Shown piece after piece: positions 49,223-60,426 of a DNA stretch of 64,000 nucleotides (position 1 is its first letter; every line of letters begins with the position of its first letter). The stretch covers positions 478,999 through 542,998 of the forward strand of contig SJOL01009709.1 of NCBI GenBank assembly GCA_004794785.1, written 5' to 3'. The notes beneath the pieces were generated by a model. The model saw only the letters and a list, made by a program, of their open reading frames with translations. It made no database searches and was not told the origin of the DNA. Source of the stretch: Opisthorchis felineus (lineage: Eukaryota; Platyhelminthes; Trematoda; Opisthorchiida; Opisthorchiidae). A program made the position numbers and the translations under genes.

Positions 49223-50063
49223 CGACAGCCGCTGAACGACAAGAACAAAATTGGCCCGGGAAACTTGGGCAACAGCCTCGTTCCTGTGTATCAATCCGTG
49301 AATCAGTGATAGCAAGGGGTGTCTAATATGGTGCCTAGAACGGGCGAAGTACTCAATCAATCTGACAGCGGTATTTCCACCATTACCCGCAAAGTTCTCA
49401 TTGTTTGTGGTACAAACCAAAGACTGTCCTACCTATCTGGAAAACATTATTTCCGGAAACAAAGTCGCTGTAAGCACTATGGATGTGTGCACTTTGAAGC
49501 CGGGCAGTTTTTGCCTCCATCACTGATAATTAGGATGAACACCACAAATAACTTTTTAATTTTTAAACTAAATTCCGCCAGGTTTCTCATTACATGCGAG
49601 AAGTTTCTCTTGTAGCATCAAACAACCAGAACATTAAACTTCGAAATAGGTTGTTTCATTGTTCTGCAGGGGTTTAAGTGTATAGTATGCATAGTATTGT
49701 GTACATAGGCCTTCTAAATATTCTTCAGGCTTCTGAAAAATTATGTTGCACGACATCCTACCAATGGTAAAACAGTCACGATAGTGAACTGTCCATGTTA
49801 GCGAGAGGTGTTTCACCTACTTTCTCACCAGCAGCTTCTCAGTGCTTGGAGTGTTCGGAAACGTTTTTCCAAAGATTCTGACGTCAAAAACGTCTACCGG
49901 CCTTCTGCATCAATAATTCGTTAAGTGTGCAAGGTGCGTATTCCTGAAAATCTTGACGGTATCACGGATACATGGATTGATTCACGGACTGATTCACGGG
50001 ATTCAGGATTTCGACCAAGCTTCCCGGGTTGGGTTTGTTCTTATCGTTCAGCGAATTCTGTTC
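49223..50063. other. No gene recognised
   Basis: Spacer between the two tail-to-tail LINE ends. The plus-strand open frame 49319-49615 shows no known motif. Confidence 0.4.
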
Positions 50064-52054
50064 ACCTGAAGGGCACAAGTGAAAAACGTGTATAGTACTT
50101 CTCTTCAAGTTCTCAGCGCCGGGCAGTAATTTTGACGGCGCGAGGACTAAACTAAAAAGGCGTCTATAAGTTATTCGAAATGGGTATTAGATGCAGCACT
50201 AACAACATGAAATTAGAAAAATTGTTTCCTAATTAATGTATGCACTCTCAGCTTGAAAATTTTTTCCCGTGCCCCCCCGTGTGTTACTTGGGCAAACGGT
50301 AGAAAACCAGTTGACCGAACCTTGTTCAAATATGGCATAAGTAAGTATTAAGTCCCCTTGGAAGCGACGATACTCAAAGAGAAGCAGGCAAAGCAATGAA
50401 AGACACATTCAACAGTCGAGGGATTTTGGGCCGGCAACCATTTTCGCAGCAGCCCATTGGACACGCTCAATGAGGATTACGTCCTTGCGTTTGGAGTAGA
50501 AAACTTGGTTGGCATATTCAAGAAGCTGTCTGACTTAGGTCCCGTGGTGCATCTGGAAGCCCATGAGAGTATTACAGGTAAGATTCGCCGAATCATCCGT
50601 GGAATGGTGAATGCTTTTCGAGCCGATTTCTCATCACGCAGTTAGAAGGACGGGTTTAAAGAGAGCCAGAGGCGTAACTTCTTTTTGTATCTATCCTTGT
50701 AATGTCTTCTTGTCCACTCTGTCCATGCATGACAAAGACGTCCGCTGAGCCTCCCCCGAATGACATATGGGCGCACTTTTAGACATTTAGGGGAACGTGC
50801 TAGTCCACCAACCGCTGCTTTGGAGTGCTTACATCCATTTTGGGGCATTGTCACTTGAATCCCAGGAGTTCTAGTCGTCCGCAAAAGTAGACATTGGATG
50901 GAAAGTACATCTGGAAGGTCGTTGACGTTGATCAGGAACCGGATTGACCCCAAGACAGAGCCGCGAGGAACTCCGATGGAGATCGGTGCCGAAGAGCCTA
51001 CTGTCACTCGGAATGTTCCGTTTGAGAAGAACGCTTTAATACAGCGTTGAATTTCCCCTTGAATCCCGTAAGACTCGAGGTTGTGGAGCAGTGGGACGTG
51101 TGGGACTCAATCGACTTCCTTTGAGAAGCTGGAAAATATGGTATCTCCTATGAGACGTTTGTCAAGTCTGTCACGCAAGAACGGTTTGGGAGGAATCCGT
51201 GTTGCACTGGGGATATTTACTTGTTTGTGTTGAGATGATTCAAGATGGCCCGCCTTAGAACGCGCTCCATTACTTTGCACGGTACTCTAGTGAGGCCATC
51301 AGGCCTGTAGCTGCCGGTACGATCTTCACAACACAACTCGAACCCTCATCTGTGGTTCGTCAATAACCGGCTTAAAACTCCTACAACTATTTTGAGCACT
51401 CCAAGTTCGTGAGTCATGCGAAGTATGACTGGAGGCACTTACGATTAGTAGTTGAGATGCGATTCCTTGCACCAATTACAAGCATTCCTTTCAAACTCCC
51501 ATACTGACGTACATTTTGATTTTCCGCGGAACGCATTTCCACAGTCATTCAAAGTTACAGCCATGACCCACCGTTTGCACACGTGTCGTGGTGCATAAGT
51601 ATGTAATGCGTATTGTAGTCCCTCTCCGGCCTATTGCCAAATCTGACGAAGCTCTACTCAGCGACATGCACTGTAGTGTTTGGCTGTCTTTGTGGAAGCT
51701 AACAGCCTCACTCTGTGTTCGATTAAAGAAACCAAGTGATATACCGGGTAGTTCAGCTGCGGCTTCTGTGCTCAAAATGGTGTGAACTACGGAAGAATAA
51801 TGGTCGTAACATCCGTGCGGCTGAGGATCTTGCAGAATGATTTCAGCTTTTAAACTACACGCAGTTCGTATTCATCGGACAGTGGGAGCAGACGGATGCG
51901 GGTACTAAATGCTGTATTGAGACCTGTTGAGAACTGGTTCTACGAACAAATAAGTTAATCAACATAAGAATTTGAGCAGAACCCTCAGTCAACACCAGCA
52001 GACTCAGTAGGAGCACAAAATGCACAGTGAGGCAGTGAGGCTTTCTGAGGGCAA
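50064..52054 (-). mobile_element. CR1/Jockey-like LINE fragment, reverse transcriptase, copy A
   Basis: Minus strand. From about 51.3 kb downward: SYRPDGLTRVPCKVMERVLR, QHGFLPNRSC, VTVGSSAPISIGVPRGSVLG and RFLINVNDLPDVLSIQCLLL. The catalytic FADD box is present near 50.88 kb but lies one frame off, so a small deletion has broken the RT. The C-terminal part ([17 protein letters not shown], then HGKKIF) follows below 50.42 kb and the 3' UTR ends near 50064. It is the same family as the plus-strand fragment at 48816. Positions 50416-52054 are repeated almost exactly at 52287-53925. Confidence 0.87.
50416..52054. repeat. 1.64-kb direct duplication, copy A
   Basis: Every base aligns to 52287-53925 with a constant offset of 1871. 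I counted about 15 substitutions and no insertions or deletions, roughly 99% identity. Copy A runs up to the assembly gap. Confidence 0.97.
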
Positions 52055-52286
52055 NNNNNNNNNNNNNNNNNNNNNNNNNNNNNNNNNNNNNNNNNNNNNN
52101 NNNNNNNNNNNNNNNNNNNNNNNNNNNNNNNNNNNNNNNNNNNNNNNNNNNNNNNNNNNNNNNNNNNNNNNNNNNNNNNNNNNNNNNNNNNNNNNNNNNN
52201 NNNNNNNNNNNNNNNNNNNNNNNNNNNNNNNNNNNNNNNNNNNNNNNNNNNNNNNNNNNNNNNNNNNNNNNNNNNNNNNNNNNNNN
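52055..52286. other. Assembly gap of 232 N
   Basis: A run of undetermined bases. It joins the end of duplication copy A to the start of copy B. Open frames drawn through it are meaningless. Confidence 1.
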
Positions 52287-53925
52287 TCGAGGGATTTTGG
52301 GCCGGCAACCATTTTCGCAGCAGCCCATTGGACACGCTCAATGAGGATTACGTCCTTGCGTTTGGAGTAGAAAACTTGGTTGGCATATTCAAGAAGCTGT
52401 CTGACTTAGGTCCCGTGGTGCATCTGGAAGCCCATGAGAGTATTACAGGTAAGATGCGCCGAATCATCCGTGGAATGGTGAATGCTTTTCGAGCCGATTT
52501 CTCATCACGCAGTTAGAAGGACGGGTTTAAAGAGAGCCAGAGGCGTAACTTCTTTTTGTATCTATCCTTGTAATGTCTTCTTGTCCACTCTGTCCATGCA
52601 TGACAAAGACGTCCGCTGAGCCTCCCCCGAATGACATATGGGCGCACTTTTAGACATTTAGGGGAACGTGCTAGTCCACCAACCGCTGCTTTGGAGTGCT
52701 TACATCCATTTTGGGGCATTGTCACTTGAATCCCAGGAGTTCGAGTCGTCCGCAAAAGTAGACATTGGATGGAAAGAACATCTGGAAGGTCGTTGACGTT
52801 GATCAGGAACCGGATTGACCCCAAGACAGAGCCGCGAGGAACTCCGATGGAGATCGGTGCCGAAGAGCCTACTGTCACTCGGAATGTTCCGTTTGAGAAG
52901 AACGTTTTAATACAGCGTTGAATTTCCCCTTGAATCCCGTAAGACTCGAGGTTGTGGAGCAGTGGGACGTGTGGGACTCAATCGACTTCCTTTGAGAAGC
53001 TGGAAAATATGGTATCTCCTATGAGACGTTCGTCAAGTCTGTCACGCAAGAACGGTTTGGGAGGAATCCGTGTTGCACTGGGGATATTTACTTGTTTGTG
53101 TTGAGATGATTCGAGATGGCCCGCCTTAGAACGCGCTCCATTACTTTGCACGGTACTCTAGTGAGGCCAACAGGCCTGTAGCTGCCGGTACGATCTTCAC
53201 AACACAACTCGAACCCTCATCTGTGGTTCGTCAATAACCGGCTTAAAACTCCTACAACTATTTTGAGCACTCCAAGTTCGTGAGGCATGCGAAGTATGAC
53301 TGGAGGCACTTACGATTAGTATTTGAGATGCGATTCCTTGCACCAATTACAAACATTCCTTTCAAACTCCCATACTGACGTACATTTTGATTTTCCGCGG
53401 AACGCATTTCCACAGTCATTCGAAGTTACAGCCATGACCCACCGTTTGCACACGTGTCGTGGTGCATAAGTATGTAATGCGTATTGTAGTCCCTCTCCGG
53501 CCTATTGCCAAATCTGACGAAGCTCTACTCAGCGGCATGCACTGTAGTGTTTGGCTGTCTTTGTGGAAGCTAACAGCCTCACTCTGTGTTCGATTAAAGA
53601 AACCAAGTGATATACCGGGTAGTTCAGCTGCGGCTTCTGTGCTCAAAATGGTGTGAACTACGGAAGAATAATGGTCGTAACATCCGTGTGGCTGAGGATC
53701 TTGCAGAATGATTTCAGCTTTTAAACTACACGCAGTTCGTATTCATCGGACAGTGGGAACAGACGGATGCGGGTACTAAATGCTGTATTGAGACCTGTTG
53801 AGAACTGGTTCTACGAACAAATAAGTTAATCAACATCAGAATTTGAGCAGAACCCTCAGTCAACACCAGCAGACTCAGTAGGAGCACAAAATGCACAGTG
53901 AGGCAGTGAGGCTTTCTGAGGGCAA
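52287..53925 (-). mobile_element. Duplication copy B, with CR1/Jockey-like LINE reverse transcriptase
   Basis: Same content as copy A: the minus-strand RT segment at 52513-52878 reads VTVGSSAPISIGVPRGSVLG and the other motifs follow in the same positions, with the same frame break at the FADD box. Copy B continues past 53925 into sequence that in copy A is hidden by the gap. The 3' UTR part below 50416 has no visible partner, because that part too falls in the gap. Confidence 0.95.
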
Positions 53926-54152
53926 AAGAAGGTAAGTACCAATCGATGTACAAACGTACAGATATAGGCATTCGGACAGGTACCGGGTGAATTTGACATA
54001 AATTTAATGTACCTGTGCTCTTCATTTGACGGCGCGGCGCAGCAGCTCATATCACATATCAAATCCGAATGCGCACTTGTGTCCGTTTAAAAGAAAATCT
54101 CAACAAAGTTTATCGGGTAGGTTCGATGCAAATTAATGCAAAAATGGGACCG

Positions 54153-54252
54153 TTGGAGCAGACGAGTTGGCGTAGCAGATAGCGCGCTCGTCTGTCACAT
54201 GAGGAGTTCAGAGTTCAATGGTCGATCGGCCCGCTTCTCCTTTGGAGCAGAC
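54153..54252 (+). mobile_element. Small tRNA-like retrosequence with flanking direct repeat
   Basis: Positions 54164-54241 read GAGTTGGCGTAGCAGATAGC (A-box-like) and, further on, GAGTTCAGAGTTCAATGGTC (decayed B-box). The 11-mer TTGGAGCAGAC occurs directly before (54153-54163) and directly after (54242-54252), as expected for a target-site duplication. The insert of 78 bases is about the length of one tRNA. Decay of the arms argues against a working tRNA gene. Confidence 0.5.
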
Positions 54253-57002
54253 ATTCGAAAGCGGGTAGAGTTGATACGAAATTGCGAGCAAGGTTAGGCG
54301 GGTAACAAAACATTAGTAGCTGACCGCGAGCAGAACTGTGTAGCAGGAAAAATCCCAAAGAACGAGCAGCAAGGAAGCGAAACGGAGTTACAGCAAACAG
54401 GCGCAAGTCACGCCGCTCATGAGTAGTGAGAACAAATAGGAAAGTAACCGCTGATCGCTGCTGATTTGCGGAAGGATTCAGCAATTTTTTCATCTCACTC
54501 GCGACCCACCAAGACTGGACTCTAGACTACTTGGAGGGCTTAGTGACGCGGACCATCACCCAAGGATAAATGGCGCGCTACGGGTAGCATGGCCTAAACG
54601 GGTAGAAAAAACTCTTGTGCATATGGATGACCCGTGTTTTTATGGGTGAGAGAAAATGTCCAAACCATACATTTTCCTCATGTGTTGCGCATATGCATTT
54701 TTATTCCAGTGACGATCGCTATCGTTAGAATTTCACTACTCCGCACTTTAAGACATACAACATTCATTTGCAGTTTCCAACGTTTCATAGATGCAAATAG
54801 TCCTACACGAAAAAAACTCCGCCTGTGGCGGACGTCTCGAAGAAACCGACCGCCTTGTTGCATGACTAATAGGCCAGTGCAAAACACTGTGGACACTTAC
54901 TAAGAAGAAAAAGTTCAATATTTATTTTGTCTATTTTCAACTCTCAGTATAACTTTTGTGTAACAAAAGACGGGATCGTTCTTCGTACTGGCGAAAACGG
55001 AGTCTCATCTTATGTACACTAGCATCGCTACGCGTTGTAATTCGGCTAATGGAAGAAGATAGGCTAAGCAAAAAGTCATTTTTTGCCACTTGGATCTATT
55101 CATTAAGATAATCCACGCCGGGAATTTCTTGGTCAACCGAAAGAGATCCGGTGATCCGTTGTACGCTTCACGGATGACGTGACCACGCTCTATGGCCCCA
55201 CGGACAGTCCAAAGCTTTTCCAGATGGTACGATGAATCCTTGTATAGGTTGCCCCACTTAGTGCGAAAATACTTCCAGCTATGTATGAAAGCGACAACTT
55301 ATTTCTCGTAACACGTCGCAAATTGTCGGACGTTTTGAGAATATTCGGAAAATGGGTATTGTTCAAGCGGTGCAGCCGGGGAACAAAGCCGGTTGTTGGA
55401 TCGTTTTAAAGAGCATTAGCATTCCTGTGTCCATCTGAGCAGCGCTAGTAGCCGCCGACGGAGATGAACCCATTTTAAGGAGGCCAAAAACCACGTGCCA
55501 ACTTTAATCAGGCGAGGAGGTACAAAAAACAGTGCTTTGAGGCACAGCACGAAGAAATGGTGCCAAGTTTGAATGGACACCAAGGCGCTACGAGTAGGAA
55601 ATCTCGCTGATTCAAACCGAGTCCACCCACAAGCCAGATCAAGAGCGATTCATGTTATTTACGACACTTGCTATATTACCTTTTAATCGGGGAACTTAAG
55701 TAATAAAGGGTAAAAAAATCGTCCGCCGAAAGTTGCACGGTATATTGAAGAAAATAATAAAGCACCTGATGTGGTATGCGCGTAATTTTGCACCTGATTT
55801 CCCTACAGCAGTGACACCAGTGAGTCTACTTAGATTCAGTTTAAACCATATTTTTGATACAAAGCTTGCCATTTCTCCCCGCTTCGAATTCTTCAATCTC
55901 CGTCTCCATTTTTGCTTTTTGCGACCCTGGCCATTTACTCAACCGCTCAAGTTCACTCATGGCCAGCAATGGTTTTCAGTTTTAGTTCATGTCAACTGGC
56001 TTCATCCTTGAACTAGTCATACCTCATGCCCACTGTCATAGTTTTTTCGGTTCCCATTACTGCGGTGACTTTTTCTGTAATAAGTATGTCTCGTTGGTTG
56101 TACCTTCCTCCCCACTGTGTTTTTGCCTGCCGCGTTCAGATTGTAACGACCCGATCATTCTTCAGTCGGTGTTCCCTACAAGTTAGAAATAAACCTATTG
56201 CTATCACTATTAACCAAGTGTTGAAGTTAAGTTATACCACAAGATATGCCCAAAAGCCCAGAATGCTCCTCGGCTGTCTCCCACTTCACTCATCCTCCTT
56301 AGTTGGTCTGTCAGTGTCACCCTATCTTATCAGGACGGCAAAATATTGTAATTTCTGATTTTTACTATCCGGTGATTGAAATCATCTGCACAATTTCAAA
56401 GGCTCTCGTTTAGTCTCGTCTCGTGCAGTCTTAATTTTGTCCCATGAAAGCCTGTTTGCACACACGACAATGTCTCGTAGTGAAAAGTGTTGAAAGTACA
56501 ACGCTATTTTCACTGCCACATGTTGCCGGACCCCTGTTTCATGACTGTCTTTCAAAAGCTGCTGAAAGTGTCACAAAGTTTAAAGAAGAACAAAGTAAAC
56601 ACCTTAGGCCTAGGAATTATTTCATAGGGTAAAATTAACGGGAAACCGGACGGTCAACGCAATCGAGGTTTGAACAGTGGCCCATGAATTCGGCGGGGCC
56701 AGGTTACAGGGCCCACCACTAGACAAGCTATGCTTGGTCCTGGAAGACACAATGATGTAGGTCATTGACGATAATTCTCAGGTGCACAAGTTCCCCATGT
56801 ACATGAAGCACCTTGTAGAGGAATCTGTGAGCATTCTTGGGTTTGCGAACTCCTTCATATAGCCCTACCAGGAAGGCCGCACCGCATGTGCCAGACTGCG
56901 AGAGCACCCCAATTCCATTATAATTCGTGTGCTAACGAGTGACATAGGGCTGCGGTACACGATGGTCTCCAAACCACAACGAGAATCCTCCACTGAAGCC
57001 AA
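54253..57002. other. No gene recognised
   Basis: There are open frames on both strands (for example 55733-56011 and 56444-56632, plus) but none shows a domain I know, and the plus-strand frames do not agree with one another. A short stretch near 54634 (FLWVRENV) resembles wording in the 83-bp repeat at 37.8/40.4 kb. Confidence 0.35.
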
Positions 57003-57264
57003 GTGGATGTGGTCCCCTGGAGGACCTTCCTAATAGAGCACGGGGTGTTTCCATCAATACCTGTGCACCTGGAGGCGGGTTCGGAAACCATTTTGGAGGC
57101 ATACGAGCAGGTCATTGACGGTACTGAAGAGGACAGCGGTAGTAATTATACAGTTTCGGACAATGCCCCCCAAACATGGTTGAAAGGGATCCTCAGGTTT
57201 ATGTTCGGGCTCCATTCTTTGCTCATCTACCGAGAAAGTTAGCTGTGTGACAGGATGTATAAAA

Positions 57265-57355
57265 TAATGTTTATTCCCAGCTGGCTGGTGGCTTATCATC
57301 AGGCATGATCATAACGGTACACGCGGAGTAGGTGCATGACTGGTGGGATTTGTGT
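57265..57355 (+). repeat. Dispersed repeat shared with 45150-45240
   Basis: AATAATGTTTATTCCCAGCT, then GGCATGATCATAA, then GCATGACTGGTGGGATTTGT. It matches 45150-45240 in order and spacing. It ends close to where the coding-like frame at 57336 becomes readable. Confidence 0.75.
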
Positions 57356-59511
57356 ACCCATGGTTGCTCGGAAACGAGGCAGTCAAACAGCTAGTGAGCA
57401 TCAGCCAACGCAGATGCAGTCTTACCTAAACTGGCGGGATGTAAGTGCTGTGGATATTGGGGGCAAAGAAACACAGTTATTAGGATTTTACCCATCTTTT
57501 CGGGCGCACATAAAGCTTAGGCAAGATCAGACCGTTGCAGTTCGGAGATGGTAGGCAGAAACACAACGTGGGAAGGCTGGGGGAGAAAAAATAGGGGTAG
57601 ATTTATGCTTAGTAACAGAGAACATGCCAATGTACTTATCCGATTATGTGTCCCCCCTTCATGGAATTCGTGTCCGCATTGTGAGAATTCCTGCGTCGAG
57701 TGGGCACTCGGTTCGTCCGCTGTTATGGCTTACCGAAGTACAAGTAAAACTAAAGACCAAAAAGGTGGTTTCGCAGTCTGTCAGTCACGCGTTCATCGTG
57801 TATGAGTATGTGCAGTCCTACTGCAGTGCTAACAAGCGTGTTCGTCGGTATGTCGATTGTTGTCCCCGGATTGGGCCAACGCCCCAGAGTTCCGGTATGA
57901 CGATTTCGACTGCCGGTTTTAGATACTTGTAGTTCGCCGGTTCACTCCTGTATAGACACTCTCAACAGGCACCATTCGCCTCACCTGCAAAAATCTGAGC
58001 AGCGGGTGCATGCAAAAGCCACAGGCTGGATGAGAAATAGGAAGGAGTTGCCTTTGTTTTTGTTGAGGTGTTTTAGTGAGTGGATGGAGATCCGCGATTG
58101 CGTCCGGAACGCTGTGGGATCTACCCGGCAAGTGATGGTATCCGTGTCTTGCGTTATGAGCTGCCCCGCCTCGAGAAAACTGTCCATGACTTTCAGGGTA
58201 TCCGTGAGGCTTTGCACCTAGTTAAATTGAGGGTTGTGTCTGCTTGTGCTGACAAAAACTTGTATGTTTTGTCGTTTACGTCCGTGCAGCTGTGTAGCTT
58301 GCTTGTGAAGCAAGGAGATATGCCACAGACAGATTTCATGCATTAGTGCTACCACCTGCGGCATGTGATTTTTACTGGTCGCAGTAGTGTTCAGCTCAGC
58401 ATGTCTCACTCCTTTATGTGTTCCGACTACCAGGAGCTTCATGAAATTGCGGCAACACATTGTGTAGGTGGGGCCACCGGCGAATTTTGCCGGAAGAGTT
58501 GTGGTGGATTAGTATATGTCAAAAATGACTAGCCTCAACGCAGCGATGCTTAATGCCACTGTCGTTTTTTCCACGCCTCACAAAGTTTCGGGACTAGAGT
58601 TAACAAGCTCAGGGCAGCGACTCACTCGGAAAAGAAGCTTTGCTTACCTGGTACAACCGAATGGTGCATTGTATGTAAGTGGGTGAACTTGGGATCTGTC
58701 ACAGTATCAGGGGCCGGAGCAAAGAATATAGGTCGTACCTCAGCGAGCATTTAATGTCCAAAGCCTGTCAAGCAGCATGCAATTATCCTTGGTGATGAAA
58801 CATCCAACCGGACCAGATCAGCTGATAGATTAATTAAGTGTAAACCAACCGGGTAGTCCACGTCGTTCATGTGTGTTAAGCTGATTACAAACAGGAATAA
58901 ACCATCTGCGATCCAAGTAACGACGAGGCGCTGGTGTCCCATTGATGCTTGGTCGCCGAAAAGTGCGACTGTATCACTGATGTTATAAGCCCGGGAGCGG
59001 GTACGCAACAATCATAGCAATCGTGTTGAGTTGTCTCTACCCGCCGATTCGTACCTAGCTTTCAGCGACGGCACCAAGTTGCAAGTTGTGCAGCCAATGA
59101 AATTTTCGTCGTCCTTTACGGGCGCTCAGTTACTGTCATGAAGTCAAATGACTTTTGCCGCTGAACGCGATGGACAGTTACCGGTTTTGTTGGTACAACC
59201 CGCTAGTTGGTTCTTGCAACTGAACGATTCTTAGACGTCAGCTACTGGTGCTAAAACTAGAGCGTCGGCACAGGCTGATCCAAAAAGCCCTTCTGCTGAC
59301 GTTATTACGAGCTTTCCTTCAGCTAAACTGCGGGACGTGGCATTTGCATCTTTGGCTGCGCGTTATAGCCGGAATCCGTTAGCCGTTAAAGTGCCCGTGG
59401 GGGGCAACAACCAACCTGTCACCCACAACAAGACCACAACCAGACGCTTCAGAGGCACACGGAAACATGATGCTCGAGCCAGACGAGCCCTTTCACTTCA
59501 AGGATGATAAC
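57336..59511 (+). pseudogene. Unidentified decayed ORF, first of an overlapping pair
   Basis: One plus frame can be followed for about 2.2 kb without a length change, interrupted by about 15 scattered stops, roughly half the number expected by chance. Coding-like pieces include LNWRDVSAVDIGGKETQLLG, PASSGHSVRPLLWLTEVQVK, ELPRLEKTVHDFQGIREALH, VVSACADKNLYVLSFTSVQL and SYLAFSDGTKLQVVQPMKFS. The end is strongly basic (TTTRRFRGTRKHDARARRAL) and closes with two stops, TGA TAA, at 59506-59511. I do not recognise the family. A basic C-terminus followed by an overlapping second frame resembles a gag- or nucleocapsid-like gene ahead of a second ORF, but that is only an analogy. Confidence 0.4.
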
Positions 59512-60426
59512 TATCACCTGCAGTATATCAATTTGCGTGACCAGTGGGTGCGTTCCACCGCGAAATATGGTGCCGTGGCAACGCAGCACAAGAGACAGTC
59601 GGCGGTGTTGCGCATCGGCGCTGATGTGTACGATGTATAAAACTCGCCTTCAGGCATCTGTGGGAGGTGGAAAGTAGACCGGGCGCAGTAGGCCATTGTC
59701 ACGTACGGCCGCAGTGCAATTACATCGGCAGCTTTCAGGAAGGGTCCGACGCTCTCGTGCTCCGTGTGCGACCGTACAACAAAATTTGGCCGTGGGTCCG
59801 ATCTAGATGATTCCGCAGGAGATAGAAAGCTAGGTTTTTTCTCAAGATTGAGGTAATATGTAATGGCTTCCATATTTTGTTAAAGTTGTGAGTGGTGGTT
59901 AGCTTTTCTGAAGTCAAATCCATTCAAACAGCAACAAACAGCAGCAAAAACAACTATGCATTTTCAACGCAAGTGAGTATAAAAGGGTTCTGGTGACCAT
60001 TCGTTTGCTTGCCATTACTTATGCTTTTCCACTCTTTCCTGCCTTCAGGTCTGGTCGTCGGATAGAGATTTGAGGCCTCGGTACTTATGTCGTATACGTT
60101 AATAAGGCTACACCTTCCTAACCACGGACTTCCCGTTTACAAATAATACGGGCCTCGTGGCAACCAAGGCATTTGGACCTAGCATTAAAGACAAGCTTGC
60201 GTGGGTGTTCCAAGATTTGCCTAATCTACCAGGCTTAAGGAGGGCGGCCTCACTCAGGCGATTGATGAAATATATATATATGAAAATCTGGCACATTTTA
60301 CGGCAAAAATTTGTGCCGCTTGAGTTTGGGTTGAGATTTTTGGCAATCGTCTCCGAGCCGTTGAGTTCAGAATACTTTGTCGAAGTTTACGTGGCCTCAG
60401 AGCACTGGCTTAGCTTCTCTTATGCT
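59467..60426 (+). pseudogene. Unidentified decayed ORF, second of an overlapping pair
   Basis: ATGATG at 59467 opens a different frame inside the last 45 bases of the first ORF: MMLEPDEPFHFKDDNYHLQY, then NLRDQWVRSTAKYGAVATQH, to a TAA at 59640. The same frame stays coding-like further on, notably 60130-60426 with ATKAFGPSIKDKLAWVFQDL and LRQKFVPLEFGLRFLAIVSE. Several stops lie between. No RT, protease, helicase or polymerase motif is visible. The same frame carries most of the longer open stretches up to about 63.3 kb, so the ORF may once have been much longer. Confidence 0.35.

Noticed and set aside
51855..52370. Open frames crossing the N gap
   Set aside because: They are open only because undetermined bases cannot encode a stop.
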